A stretch of 55,000 nucleotides of DNA from Strigamia acuminata (GCA_949358305.1 CASHSZ010000132.1:1-55000), one strand, 5' to 3'. Shown: positions 12,012 through 25,632, numbered from the stretch's first letter. A program made the numbers and translations. Notes: generated from the sequence alone by a model not told the origin.

Positions 12012-14710
12012 ATGCGTGGACAGTGCGCCGGCGGGAGCCCCGGCCGTCCTCTCTCTCTCTCTCTCTCGGCCGCCAAGGCTCGCCCCTCCGCCCGTCGGCG
12101 GGAGCCCCGACCGTCCCCCCTCTCTCTTTCGGCCGCCAAAGGATCGCCCCTCCGCTCGTCACAGATTTTTGTCAATATTTGATGAATTTCAACAGATTTT
12201 CAGCAATATTTTACAGGACATTTCTGCTCTTTTGGATACATTTTCAAAGGTTTTATTGCTAAAATTCTGGGGAAATTTATCAAATATTGACAAAAAATCG
12301 ATGCAAGTTTTGTCAGAAATTGATAAAATCTTCTTAAACTCGTCCAACGCGCCGGCGAGTGCACATGCGGGGACAGTGGGCACGTCCAGCCCGCGTGCAC
12401 ACTGTCAGATCGGGCGGTTTCGGGCACAGTTTGATCCGGGCAAATATCTAGCAAAACTTGCACCGATTTTTTGTCAATTTTAGACAAATTTCAGCGATAT
12501 TTTACGAGACATTTCTGCTCGATTGGACACATTTCCAGGGGTTTTTTGTAAAACATTGATAAAATTCCGTGGAAATTTATCAAATATTGGCAAAATTCGG
12601 TGCTAATTTTGTCAAAAATTAGGAAAAAAAAATTTTCAAAACTTGTCCAACGTGCCGGTAAATCGAGCGCCCACATGCCTAGATAGTGCACGCCCAACCC
12701 GCCAAGGCTCGCCCCTCCGCCCGTTGGCGGGAGCCCCGGCCGTCCCCTCTCTCTCTCTTTCTCTCTCTCTCTCGGGCGCCCGGAGCTCGCCCCTCCGCCC
12801 GTCACCGACTTTTGACACAATTTTTGATGAAATTCAACGGAATTTTAGCAACGTTTTACAAAAAACCTGTGGAAATGTGTCCAACCGGGCAGAAATGTGT
12901 CGTAAAATGTTGCCGAAATTCTGTGAAAATTTGTCACAAATTGCCAAAAGTCGGTGCAAGTATTGCTAGATTTGGGCGCATCAAACTGTGCCGAGATCTG
13001 ACAGTGTCCACGCGGTTTTGAAGCGCCCACTGTCGACGCACGTGGGCGCTCAATTTACCGGCGCGTTGGACGAGTTTTGAAAAAAGTTTTTTCCTAATTT
13101 CTGACAAAACTTGCACCGAATTTTGTCAATATGTGATAAATTTCCATGGATTTTAAGCAATGTTTTACAGAAGTCCGTCCCATCGGGCAGAAACGTCTCG
13201 TAAAATGTCGCTGAAATTCCGTGAAAATCTGTCAAAAATTGACAAAAGTTGGTGACCGACCCGCGGCGCGTCACGGCGCGGTCGGAGGACGGCCCTCGTC
13301 CCCAAAAACCACACTCCGGGTCACGTGGTCTCGCACTCGACTTTTTCAGTTTTCCCGTTTTCGTCCCGTTACGGCCAAGGACCGTAACGGGTCGAAAACG
13401 GGCCGCAACGGGTCGAAAACGGCCGCAACGGGTCGAAAACGGCCGCAACGGGTCGAAAACGGCCCGCACGGGCCGTTAACGGGCCGCCGACGGTCCCGTC
13501 ACAATCCCGTAACGGCTCGCACGGGCCGTTAACGGGCCGCCGACGGTCCCGTCACGATCCCGTAACGGCTCGCACGGGCCGTTAACGGGCCGCCGACGGT
13601 TCCGTAACTATCCCGTAACGGCCCGCACGGGCCGTTAACGGGCCGCCGACGGTCCCGTCACGACCCCGTAACGGCCCGTACGACCTCATGCGGGCCGTTA
13701 ACGGGCCGTTAACGGGCCGTTAACGGCCCGTTAACGGCGTAAAACCAAAAACAGGATTCGAGATTAATGTCTATGAATGTTGTACGCGTTTTCATGTACG
13801 TGTTGTCGGTTGTTGATTTTTTCGATTTACACCATCACGGCCCGTTAACGGCCCGTTAACGGCCCGTTAACGGCCCGTCAACGGCCCGCATGGGGTCGCA
13901 CGGGCCGTTAACGGGCCGCCGACGGTCCCGTCACGATCCCGTAACGGCCCGCACGGGCCGTTAACGGGCCGCCGACGGTCCCGTCACGATTCCGTAACGG
14001 CTCGCACGGGCCGTTAACGGGCCGCCGACGGTCCCGTCACGATCCCGTAACGGCTCGCACGGGCCGTTAACGGGCCGCCGACGGTCCCGTCACGGTCCCG
14101 TAACGGCCTTCGTTCCCGGACTTCGGCTCGCCGACGGCCCGTGCGACCTCATGCGGGCCGCTAACGGGCCGTCAACGGGCCGTTAACGGCCCGTTTTCGA
14201 CCCGCTACGGCCCGTCACGGCCTGTTGGCCGTGCGACCCGTGACTCGGAGTGTGGTTTTTGGGGACGAGGGCCGTCCTCCGGCCGCGCCGCGACGCGCCG
14301 CGGGTCGGACAAGAAACGACCCGGTCGGAAACCGAACCTCAGTGTCCAATCGGGCAGAAATTGTGCGGAAGTTTAACCAAAAATGGCCAAAAGTCGGTGC
14401 AAGTTTTGCACGCAACAAACGTCCGATGTGACAGTGCCCATGCGGGTTGGACGTGCATGTGGGCGCGTGTGGGCGCTCGATTTACCGGCCCGTTGGACGA
14501 GTTAAACCAAAATTTCCCAATATCTTGCATAAATTTAAAGAAGATTTGACAGATTTCCAGATTTTAAGCGATGTTTTACATAAGTCCGTCCCATTGCTGA
14601 AATTCCGTGAAAATTTGTCAAAAATTGACAAAAGTCTGTGCAAATTTTGTCAGAAATAGGAAACAAAAAATTTAAAATTCGTCCAACGCGCCAGTAAATC
14701 GAGCGCGCCC
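12012..14710. repeat. Long higher-order unit (L)
   Basis: A 2699-bp unit with core at 13256-14308. Private substitutions are visible, such as TTTTCGTCCCG for TTTTCGGCCCG near 13365 and ACACCATCACGG for ACACCGTCACGG near 13833. Confidence 0.9.
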
Positions 14711-17409
14711 ATGCGTGGACAGTGCGCCGGCGGGAGCCCCGGCCGTCCTCTCTCTCTCTCTCTCTCGGCCGCCAAGGCTCGCCCCTCCGCCCGTCGGCGG
14801 GAGCCCCGACCGTCCCCCCTCTCTCTTTCGGCCGCCAAAGGATCGCCCCTCCGCTCGTCACAGATTTTTGTCAATATTTGATGAATTTCAACAGATTTTC
14901 AGCAATATTTTACAGGACATTTCTGCTCTTTTGGATACATTTTCAAAGGTTTTATTGCTAAAATTCTGGGGAAATTTATCAAAAATTGACAAAAAATCGA
15001 TGCAAGTTTTGTCAGAAATTGATAAAATCTTCTTAAACTCGTCCAACGCGCCGGCGAGTGCACATGCGGGGACAGTGGGCACGTCCAGCCCGCGTGCACA
15101 CTGTCAGATCGGGCGGTTTCGGGCACAGTTTGATCCGGGCAAATATCTAGCAAAACTTGCACCGATTTTTTGTCAATTTTAGACAAATTTCAGCGATATT
15201 TTACGAGACATTTCTGCTCGATTGGACACATTTCCAGGGGTTTTTTGTAAAACATTGATAAAATTCCGTGGAAATTTATCAAATATTGGCAAAATTCGGT
15301 GCTAATTTTGTCAAAAATTAGGAAAAAAAAATTTTCAAAACTTGTCCAACGTGCCGGTAAATCGAGCGCCCACATGCCTAGATAGTGCACGCCCAACCCG
15401 CCAAGGCTCGCCCCTCCGCCCGTTGGCGGGAGCCCCGGCCGTCCCCTCTCTCTCTCTTTCTCTCTCTCTCTCGGGCGCCCGGAGCTCGCCCCTCCGCCCG
15501 TCACCGACTTTTGACACAATTTTTGATGAAATTCAACGGAATTTTAGCAACGTTTTACAAAAAACCTGTGGAAATGTGTCCAACCGGGCAGAAATGTGTC
15601 GTAAAATGTTGCCGAAATTCTGTGAAAATTTGTCACAAATTGCCAAAAGTCGGTGCAAGTATTGCTAGATTTGGGCGCATCAAACTGTGCCGAGATCTGA
15701 CAGTGTCCACGCGGTTTTGAAGCGCCCACTGTCGACGCACGTGGGCGCTCAATTTACCGGCGCGTTGGACGAGTTTTGAAAAAAGTTTTTTCCTAATTTC
15801 TGACAAAACTTGCACCGAATTTTGTCAATATGTGATAAATTTCCATGGATTTTAAGCAATGTTTTACAGAAGTCCGTCCCATCGGGCAGAAACGTCTCGT
15901 AAAATGTCGCTGAAATTCCGTGAAAATCTGTCAAAAATTGACAAAAGTTGGTGACCGACCCGCGGCGCGTCACGGCGCGGTCGGAGGACGGCCCTCGTCC
16001 CCAAAAACCACACTCCGGGTCACGTGGTCTCGCACTCGACTTTTTCAGTTTTCCCGTTTTCGGCCCGTTACGGCCAAGGACCGTAACGGGTCGAAAACGG
16101 GCCGCAACGGGTCGAAAACGGCCGCAACGGGTCGAAAACGGCCGCAACGGGTCGAAAACGGCCCGCACGGGCCGTTAACGGGCCGCCGACGGTCCCGTCA
16201 CAATCCCGTAACGGCTCGCACGGGCCGTTAACGGGCCGCCGACGGTCCCGTCACGATCCCGTAACGGCTCGCACGGGCCGTTAACGGGCCGCCGACGGTT
16301 CCGTAACTATCCCGTAACGGCCCGCACGGGCCGTTAACGGGCCGCCGACGGTCCCGTCACGACCCCGTAACGGCCCGTACGACCTCATGCGGGCCGTTAA
16401 CGGGCCGTTAACGGGCCGTTAACGGCCCGTTAACGGCGTAAAACCAAAAACAGGATTCGAGATTAATGTCTATGAATGTTGTACGCGTTTTCATGTACGT
16501 GTTGTCGGTTGTTGATTTTTTCGATTTACACCGTCACGGCCCGTTAACGGCCCGTTAACGGCCCGTTAACGGCCCGTCAACGGCCCGCATGGGGTCGCAC
16601 GGGCCGTTAACGGGCCGCCGACGGTCCCGTCACGATCCCGTAACGGCCCGCACGGGCCGTTAACGGGCCGCCGACGGTCCCGTCACGATTCCGTAACGGC
16701 TCGCACGGGCCGTTAACGGGCCGCCGACGGTCCCGTCACGATCCCGTAACGGCTCGCACGGGCCGTTAACGGGCCGCCGACGGTCCCGTCACGGTCCCGT
16801 AACGGCCTTCGTTCCCGGACTTCGGCTCGCCGACGGCCCGTGCGACCTCATGCGGGCCGCTAACGGGCCGTCAACGGGCCGTTAACGGCCCGTTTTCGAC
16901 CCGCTACGGCCCGTCACGGCCTGTTGGCCGTGCGACCCGTGACTCGGAGTGTGGTTTTTGGGGACGAGGGCCGTCCTCCGGCCGCGCCGCGACGCGCCGC
17001 GGGTCGGACAAGAAACGACCCGGTCGGAAACCGAACCTCAGTGTCCAATCGGGCAGAAATTGTGCGGAAGTTTAACCAAAAATGGCCAAAAGTCGGTGCA
17101 AGTTTTGCACGCAACAAACGTCCGATGTGACAGTGCCCATGCGGGTTGGACGTGCATGTGGGCGCGTGTGGGCGCTCGATTTACCGGCCCGTTGGACGAG
17201 TTAAACCAAAATTTCCCAATATCTTGCATAAATTTAAAGAAGATTTGACAGATTTCCAGATTTTAAGCGATGTTTTACATAAGTCCGTCCCATTGCTGAA
17301 ATTCCGTGAAAATTTGTCAAAAATTGACAAAAGTCTGTGCAAATTTTGTCAGAAATAGGAAACAAAAAATTTAAAATTCGTCCAACGCGCCAGTAAATCG
17401 AGCGCGCCC
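14711..17409. repeat. Long higher-order unit (L)
   Basis: A 2699-bp unit directly following another long unit, with core at 15955-17007. Two long units in a row also occur at 1867-7282. Confidence 0.9.
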
Positions 17410-20400
17410 ATGCGTGGACAGTGCGCCGGCGGGAGCCCCGGCCGTCCTCTCTCTCTCTCTCTCTCGGCCGCCAAGGCTCGCCCCTCCGCCCGTCGGCGGG
17501 AGCCCCGACCGTCCCCCCTCTCTCTTTCGGCCGCCAAAGGATCGCCCCTCCGCTCGTCACAGATTTTTGTCAATATTTGATGAATTTCAACAGATTTTCA
17601 GCAATATTTTACAGGACATTTCTGCTCTTTTGGATACATTTTCAAAGGTTTTATTGCTAAAATTCTGGGGAAATTTATCAAAAATTGACAAAAAATCGAT
17701 GCAAGTTTTGTCAGAAACTGATAAAATCTTCTTAAACTCGTCCAACGCGCCGGCGAGTGCACATGCGGGGACAGTGGGCACGTCCAGCCCGCGTGCACAC
17801 TGTCAGATCGGGCGGTTTCGGGCACAGTTTGATCCGGGCAAATATCTAGCAAAACTTGCACCGATTTTTTGTCAATTTTAGACAAATTTCAGCGATATTT
17901 TACGAGACATTTCTGCTCGATTGGACACATTTCCAGGGGTTTTTTGTAAAACATTGATAAAATTCCGTGGAAATTTATCAAATATTGGCAAAATTCGGTG
18001 CTAATTTTGTCAAAAATTAGGAAAAAAAAATTTTCAAAACTTGTCCAACGTGCCGGTAAATCGAGCGCCCACATGCCTAGATAGTGCACGCCCAACCCGC
18101 CAAGGCTCGCCCCTCCGCCCGTTGGCGGGAGCCCCGGCCGTCCCCTCTCTCTCTCTTTCTCTCTCTCTCTCGGGCGCCCGGAGCTCGCCCCTCCGCCCGT
18201 CACCGACTTTTGACACAATTTTTGATGAAATTCAACGGAATTTTAGCAACGTTTTACAAAAAACCTGTGGAAATGTGTCCAACCGGGCAGAAATGTGTCG
18301 TAAAATGTTGCCGAAATTCTGTGAAAATTTGTCACAAATTGCCAAAAGTCGGTGCAAATTTTGTCAGAAATAGGAAACAAAAAATTTAAAATTCGTCCAA
18401 CGCGCCAGTAAATCGAGCGCGCCCATGCGTGGACAGTGCGCCGGCGGGAGCCCCGGCCGTCCTCTCTCTCTCTCTCTCTCGGCCGCCAAGGCTCGCCCCT
18501 CCGCCCGTCGGCGGGAGCCCCGACCGTCCCCCCTCTCTCTTTCGGCCGCCAAAGGATCGCCCCTCCGCTCGTCACAGATTTTTGTCAATATTTGATGAAT
18601 TTCAACAGATTTTCAGCAATATTTTACAGGACATTTCTGCTCTTTTGGATACATTTTCAAAGGTTTTATTGCTAAAATTCTGGGGAAATTTATCAAAAAT
18701 TGACAAAAAATCGATGCAAGTTTTGTCAGAAATTGATAAAATCTTCTTAAACTCGTCCAACGCGCCGGCGAGTGCACATGCGGGGACAGTGGGCACGTCC
18801 AGCCCGCGTGCACACTGTCAGATCGGGCGGTTTCGGGCACAGTTTGATCCGGGCAAATATCTAGCAAAACTTGCACCGATTTTTTGTCAATTTTAGACAA
18901 ATTTCAGCAATATTTTACGAGACATTTCTGCTCGATTGGACACATTTCCAGGGGTTTTTTGTAAAACATTGATAAAATTCCGTGGAAATTTATCAAATAT
19001 TGGCAAAATTCGGTGCTAATTTTGTCAAAAATTAGGAAAAAAAAATTTTCAAAACTTGTCCAACGTGCCGGTAAATCGAGCGCCCACATGCCTAGATAGT
19101 GCACGCCCAACCCGCCAAGGCTCGCCCCTCCGCCCGTTGGCGGGAGCCCCGGCCGTCCCCTCTCTCTCTCTTTCTCTCTCTCTCTCGGGCGCCCGGAGCT
19201 CGCCCCTCCGCCCGTCACCGACTTTTGACACAATTTTTGATGAAATTCAACGGAATTTTAGCAACGTTTTACAAAAAACCTGTGGAAATGTGTCCAACCG
19301 GGCAGAAATGTGTCGTAAAATGTTGCCGAAATTCTGTGAAAATTTGTCACAAATTGCCAAAAGTCGGTGCAAATTTTGTCAGAAATAGGAAACAAAAAAT
19401 TTAAAATTCGTCCAACGCGCCAGTAAATCGAGCGCGCCCATGCGTGGACAGTGCGCCGGCGGGAGCCCCGGCCGTCCTCTCTCTCTCTCTCTCTCGGCCG
19501 CCAAGGCTCGCCCCTCCGCCCGTCGGCGGGAGCCCCGACCGTCCCCCCTCTCTCTTTCGGCCGCCAAAGGATCGCCCCTCCGCTCGTCACAGATTTTTGT
19601 CAATATTTGATGAATTTCAACAGATTTTCAGCAATATTTTACAGGACATTTCTGCTCTTTTGGATACATTTTCAAAGGTTTTATTGCTAAAATTCTGGGG
19701 AAATTTATCAAAAATTGACAAAAAATCGATGCAAGTTTTGTCAGAAATTGATAAAATCTTCTTAAACTCGTCCAACGCGCCGGCGAGTGCACATGCGGGG
19801 ACAGTGGGCACGTCCAGCCCGCGTGCACACTGTCAGATCGGGCGGTTTCGGGCACAGTTTGATCCGGGCAAATATCTAGCAAAACTTGCACCGATTTTTT
19901 GTCAATTTTAGACAAATTTCAGCAATATTTTACGAGACATTTCTGCTCGATTGGACACATTTCCAGGGGTTTTTTGTAAAACATTGATAAAATTCCGTGG
20001 AAATTTATCAAATATTGGCAAAATTCGGTGCTAATTTTGTCAAAAATTAGGAAAAAAAAATTTTCAAAACTTGTCCAACGTGCCGGTAAATCGAGCGCCC
20101 ACATGCCTAGATAGTGCACGCCCAACCCGCCAAGGCTCGCCCCTCCGCCCGTTGGCGGGAGCCCCGGCCGTCCCCTCTCTCTCTCTTTCTCTCTCTCTCT
20201 CGGGCGCCCGGAGCTCGCCCCTCCGCCCGTCACCGACTTTTGACACAATTTTTGATGAAATTCAACGGAATTTTAGCAACGTTTTACAAAAAACCTGTGG
20301 AAATGTGTCCAACCGGGCAGAAATGTGTCGTAAAATGTTGCCGAAATTCTGTGAAAATTTGTCACAAATTGCCAAAAGTCGGTGCAAATTTTGTCAGAAA

Positions 20401-21469
20401 TAGGAAACAAAAAATTTAAAATTCGTCCAACGCGCCAGTAAATCGAGCGCGCCCATGCGTGGACAGTGCGCCGGCGGGAGCCCCGGCCGTCCTCTCTCTC
20501 TCTCTCTCTCGGCCGCCAAGGCTCGCCCCTCCGCCCGTCGGCGGGAGCCCCGACCGTCCCCCCTCTCTCTTTCGGCCGCCAAAGGATCGCCCCTCCGCTC
20601 GTCACAGATTTTTGTCAATATTTGATGAATTTCAACAGATTTTCAGCAATATTTTACAGGACATTTCTGCTCTTTTGGATACATTTTCAAAGGTTTTATT
20701 GCTAAAATTCTGGGGAAATTTATCAAAAATTGACAAAAAATCGATGCAAGTTTTGTCAGAAACTGATAAAATCTTCTTAAACTCGTCCAACGCGCCGGCG
20801 AGTGCACATGCGGGGACAGTGGGCACGTCCAGCCCGCGTGCACACTGTCAGATCGGGCGGTTTCGGGCACAGTTTGATCCGGGCAAATATCTAGCAAAAC
20901 TTGCACCGATTTTTTGTCAATTTTAGACAAATTTCAGCGATATTTTACGAGACATTTCTGCTCGATTGGACACATTTCCAGGGGTTTTTTGTAAAACATT
21001 GATAAAATTCCGTGGAAATTTATCAAATATTGGCAAAATTCGGTGCTAATTTTGTCAAAAATTAGGAAAAAAAAATTTTCAAAACTTGTCCAACGTGCCG
21101 GTAAATCGAGCGCCCACATGCCTAGATAGTGCACGCCCAACCCGCCAAGGCTCGCCCCTCCGCCCGTTGGCGGGAGCCCCGGCCGTCCCCTCTCTCTCTC
21201 TTTCTCTCTCTCTCTCGGGCGCCCGGAGCTCGCCCCTCCGCCCGTCACCGACTTTTGACACAATTTTTGATGAAATTCAACGGAATTTTAGCAACGTTTT
21301 ACAAAAAACCTGTGGAAATGTGTCCAACCGGGCAGAAATGTGTCGTAAAATGTTGCCGAAATTCTGTGAAAATTTGTCACAAATTGCCAAAAGTCGGTGC
21401 AAATTTTGTCAGAAATAGGAAACAAAAAATTTAAAATTCGTCCAACGCGCCAGTAAATCGAGCGCGCCC
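17410..21469. repeat. Run of four short units (S S S S)
   Basis: Four consecutive 1015-bp units start at 17410, 18425, 19440 and 20455. The first and fourth have the GAAACTGATAAA variant and the middle two have GAAATTGATAAA. This is the longest stretch in the array without the GTTAAC minisatellite core. Confidence 0.9.
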
Positions 21470-24400
21470 ATGCGTGGACAGTGCGCCGGCGGGAGCCCCG
21501 GCCGTCCTCTCTCTCTCTCTCTCTCGGCCGCCAAGGCTCGCCCCTCCGCCCGTCGGCGGGAGCCCCGACCGTCCCCCCTCTCTCTTTCGGCCGCCAAAGG
21601 ATCGCCCCTCCGCTCGTCACAGATTTTTGTCAATATTTGATGAATTTCAACAGATTTTCAGCAATATTTTACAGGACATTTCTGCTCTTTTGGATACATT
21701 TTCAAAGGTTTTATTGCTAAAATTCTGGGGAAATTTATCAAATATTGACAAAAAATCGATGCAAGTTTTGTCAGAAATTGATAAAATCTTCTTAAACTCG
21801 TCCAACGCGCCGGCGAGTGCACATGCGGGGACAGTGGGCACGTCCAGCCCGCGTGCACACTGTCAGATCGGGCGGTTTCGGGCACAGTTTGATCCGGGCA
21901 AATATCTAGCAAAACTTGCACCGATTTTTTGTCAATTTTAGACAAATTTCAGCGATATTTTACGAGACATTTCTGCTCGATTGGACACATTTCCAGGGGT
22001 TTTTTGTAAAACATTGATAAAATTCCGTGGAAATTTATCAAATATTGGCAAAATTCGGTGCTAATTTTGTCAAAAATTAGGAAAAAAAAATTTTCAAAAC
22101 TTGTCCAACGTGCCGGTAAATCGAGCGCCCACATGCCTAGATAGTGCACGCCCAACCCGCCAAGGCTCGCCCCTCCGCCCGTTGGCGGGAGCCCCGGCCG
22201 TCCCCTCTCTCTCTCTTTCTCTCTCTCTCTCGGGCGCCCGGAGCTCGCCCCTCCGCCCGTCACCGACTTTTGACACAATTTTTGATGAAATTCAACGGAA
22301 TTTTAGCAACGTTTTACAAAAAACCTGTGGAAATGTGTCCAACCGGGCAGAAATGTGTCGTAAAATGTTGCCGAAATTCTGTGAAAATTTGTCACAAATT
22401 GCCAAAAGTCGGTGCAAGTATTGCTAGATTTGGGCGCATCAAACTGTGCCGAGATCTGACAGTGTCCACGCGGTTTTGAAGCGCCCACTGTCGACGCACG
22501 TGGGCGCTCAATTTACCGGCGCGTTGGACGAGTTTTGAAAAAAGTTTTTTCCTAATTTCTGACAAAACTTGCACCGAATTTTGTCAATATGTGATAAATT
22601 TCCATGGATTTTAAGCAATGTTTTACAGAAGTCCGTCCCATCGGGCAGAAACGTCTCGTAAAATGTCGCTGAAATTCCGTGAAAATCTGTCAAAAATTGA
22701 CAAAAGTTGGTGACCGACCCGCGGCGCGTCACGGCGCGGTCGGAGGACGGCCCTCGTCCCCAAAAACCACACTCCGGGTCACGTGGTCTCGCACTCGACT
22801 TTTTCAGTTTTCCCGTTTTCGGCCCGTTACGGCCAAGGACCGTAACGGGTCGAAAACGGGCCGCAACGGGTCGAAAACGGCCGCAACGGGTCGAAAACGG
22901 CCGCAACGGGTCGAAAACGGCCCGCACGGGCCGTTAACGGGCCGCCGACGGTCCCGTCACAATCCCGTAACGGCTCGCACGGGCCGTTAACGGGCCGCCG
23001 ACGGTCCCGTCACGATCCCGTAACGGCTCGCACGGGCCGTTAACGGGCCGCCGACGGTTCCGTAACTATCCCGTAACGGCCCGCACGGGCCGTTAACGGG
23101 CCGCCGACGATCCCGTCACGACCCCGTAACGGCCCGTACGACCTCATGCGGGCCGTTAACGGGCCGTTAACGGGCCGTTAACGGCCCGTTAACGGCGTAA
23201 AACCAAAAACAGGATTCGAGATTAATGTCTATGAATGTTGTACGCGTTTTCACGTACGTGTTGTCGGTTGTTGATTTTTTCGATTTACGCCGTAACGGCC
23301 CGTTAACGGCCCGTTAACGGCCCGTCAACGGCCCGTCAACGGCCCGCAACGGCCCGCACGGGCCGTTAACGGGCCGTCGACGATCCCGTCACGATCCCGC
23401 AACGGCCCGCACGGGCCGTTAACGGGCCGCTGACGGTCCCGTCACGATCCCGCAACGGCCCGCACGGGCCGTTAACGGGCCGTCGACGATCCCGTCACGA
23501 TCCCGCAACGGCCCGCACGGGCCGTTAACGGGCCGCCGACGGTCCCGTCACGATCCCGCAACGGCCCGCACGGGCCGTTAACGGGCCGTCGACGGTCCCG
23601 TCACGATCCCGCAACGGCCCGCACGGGCCGTTAACGGCCCGTTAACGGCCCGTTAACGGCCCGTTAACGGGGCAAAACCGAAAACAGGATTCGAGATTAA
23701 TGTCTATGAATGTTGTACGCGTTTTCATGTACGTGTTGTCGGTTGTTGATTTTTTCGATTCACGCCGTAACGGCCCGTTAACGGCCCGTTAACGGCCCGT
23801 CAACGGCCCGTCAACGGCCCGCAACGGCCCGCACGGGCCGTTAACGGGCCGTCGACGATCCCGTCACGATCCCGCAACGGCCCGCACGGGCCGTTAACGG
23901 GCCGCCGACGGTCCCGTCACGGTCCCGTCACGGCGCGTGCGGGCCGTTAACGGGCCGCCGACAGTCCCGTCACGATCCCGTCACGGCCTTCGTTCCCGGA
24001 CTTCGGCTCGCCGACGGCCCGTACGACCTCACGCGGGCCGTTAACGGGCCGTTAACGGGCCGTACGGCGTAAAACCAAAAACAGGATTCGAGATTAATGT
24101 CTATGAATGTTGTACGCGTTTTCACGTACGTGTTGTCGGTTGTTGATTTTTTCGATTTACGCCGTTAACGGCCCGTTAACGGCCCGTTAACGGCCCGTCA
24201 ACGGCCCGCATGGAGTCGTACGGGCCGTTAACGGGCCGCCGACGGTCCCGTCACGGTCCCGTCACGGCGCGTGCGGGCCGTTAACGGGCCGCCAACGGTC
24301 CCGTCACGATCCCGTCACGGCCCGTGCGGGCCGTTAACGGGCCGCCGACGGTCCCGTCACGATCCCGTAACGGCCCGTTACGGCCAAGGGCCGTAACGGG

Positions 24401-24520
24401 ATAACTGAGAGAGTCGGGTGCGAGACCACGTGACCCGGAGTGTGGTTTTTGGGGGCGAGGGCCGTCCTCCGACCGCGCCGTGACGCGCCCCGAGTCGGAT
24501 CAAGAGGCGACCCGGTCGGA
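21470..24520. repeat. Terminal, expanded long unit (L')
   Basis: It begins as an ordinary long unit (inverted-repeat arm at about 22714), but the GC minisatellite runs on to about 24400 and contains three copies of the conserved AT-rich island instead of one (near 23196, 23670 and 24068). The closing arm, about 24430-24500, is diverged (GCGCCCCGAGTCGG instead of CGCCGCGGGTCGG). From here the sequence passes into the edge module, so this unit is the array boundary. Confidence 0.88.
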
Positions 24521-24795
24521 AACCGAACCTCGGGGTTCCTCGAGGCGTGGTTTTTTGGGGACGGGGGGAGGGGGGGGGGGGGGGATCGGGTCGCGTGCTC
24601 CGACCGCGCCGCAACGCGATGTGGGTCGGTCACCAACTTTTGTCAATTTTTGACAAATTTCCACGGAATTTCAGCAACATTTTACGAGACGTTTCTGCCC
24701 GACTAGACACGTTTCCGCAGGTTTTAGCAAAACAACGTTAAATTCTGTGGAAATTTATCAAATGTTGACAAAATTCTGTGCAAGTTTTGTCAGAT
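24501..24795. repeat. Array-edge monomer with long G-run
   Basis: After the closing inverted-repeat arm there is a GC-rich link with a run of 15 G (24570-24584) close to another six-G run (24563-24568). A reversed monomer follows (ACCAACTTTTGTCAATTTTT to about 24795). The G-rich stretch is a strong G-quadruplex candidate. The mirror of this segment is at 36006-36390. Confidence 0.75.
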
Positions 24796-25343
24796 ACTTA
24801 CTTACTTACGATATAAACTCGAACGTCGTCCATCGACACTCTCAACATTCCACCGGACATTTTCCGGAAGAGTTTGTCCCGATCGGGACCACGCCTCGAC
24901 GAAGCCCGGGACCCGGTTTCCGACCGGGTCGTTTTTGGCCCAAGTCACGGCGCGTCGCGGCGCTTTCGGAGCACGCGACCCGATCCCCCCCTCCCCCCGT
25001 TCTCAAAAACCACGCCTCGACGAAGCCCGGGACCCGGTTTCCGACCGGGTCGTTTTTGGCCCAAGTCACGGCGCGTCGCGGCGCGTTCGGAGCACATGAA
25101 CCGATCCCCCCTCCCTCCCGTCACAAAAACCACGTTTTAGCGAAACCCTTGACCGGTCACAAAACCCACCGAACACCGAAAAGCAACGAACAAAACGCGC
25201 TCGGTCGCACGAACTACTCGGCCAAAACAACATCCGCAAATTCCGCATCACAGTCGCGATCAACGAAACAACGTATAGGCCGCCGTAATGTTAAAAAGCG
25301 GGACCCTTTCGCCCCCGACAAAATCCGCACACATACCCCAAGG
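24796..25343 (-). repeat. Satellite edge module, copy 1, ending at TTAA
   Basis: A block of about 550 bp with two roughly 120-bp direct repeats (each with GACCCGGTTTCCGACCGGGT and CAAGTCACGGCGCGTCGCGG) and a unique tail ending ..CACACATACCCCAAGG at 25343. It is followed directly by TTAA at 25344-25347. The reverse complement of the whole block begins right after TTAA at 35453-35456, and a shortened version right after TTAA at 44361-44364. Precise, repeated abutment to TTAA recalls piggyBac-type ends (target TTAA), but no transposase is present and no second end is seen on the same block. Confidence 0.8.
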
Positions 25344-25356
25344 TTAAAGCATAAGT

Positions 25357-25632
25357 TAATTTGCTATTCTAATTTGTCTTAATTGTTTAATCATTTATTT
25401 ATTGATGTAATATTAATTATCTTTACTATTTTGTAAAAGTTGAATTACAACATTTTTAATTACACTTGGATTTATTATTCTAATTTGTCCTAAATTATGT
25501 AATCATTTATTGTTTTGTGTAATATTGTAACTTTAGCTTTTCATTTTAGTAAATGTTTTCTTCCGGTAGTAAAGGTTTGATTTGTAAGTTGTGTTGTAAC
25601 AGTTTAAATTACTTTAATCTAGCATTCTTTCC
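25357..25632 (+). repeat. Inverted, diverged copy of the SEL1 gene 3' flank
   Basis: This stretch matches the reverse complement of about 28883-29158, the sequence just downstream of the SEL1-repeat coding region, through many short blocks (for example TTCTAATTTGTC, TAATCATTTATT, ACTTTAATCTAGCATTC). Mismatches and small gaps are frequent. It is therefore an old inverted duplicate, probably the 3' end of a second SEL1-type gene whose coding part has been cut off at the TTAA junction. Confidence 0.75.

Larger units (their letters stand above)
1..24520. repeat. Higher-order satellite array (left array)
   Basis: The stretch consists of tandem units that are nearly identical base for base. Using the recurring landmark ATGCGTGGACAGTGCGCC, unit starts fall at 847, 1867, 4572, 7283, 8298, 10997, 12012, 14711, 17410, 18425, 19440, 20455 and 21470. 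The distances are about 1015 bp (short, S) or about 2699 bp (long, L), in the order S L L S L S L L S S S S L'. All reading frames inside (for example a 155-codon frame that recurs in nearly every unit) are by-products of homogenised sequence: they overlap on both strands, run through CT microsatellite and match no known protein. The array runs off the left edge of the window. Pericentromeric or subtelomeric heterochromatin is a guess. Confidence 0.95.

Noticed and set aside
1-24400. Regular repeats with spacers resembling a CRISPR array
   Set aside because: Repeats are adjacent tandem minisatellites of 12-53 bp without unique spacers, in a eukaryotic context with no cas genes.
24747-25382. 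A 211-codon frame through the satellite edge module, repeated inverted near 35307-36053
   Set aside because: Low-complexity Pro/Arg/Thr composition, runs from monomer into unique flank, and no start context or homology; a side effect of GC-rich repeat.
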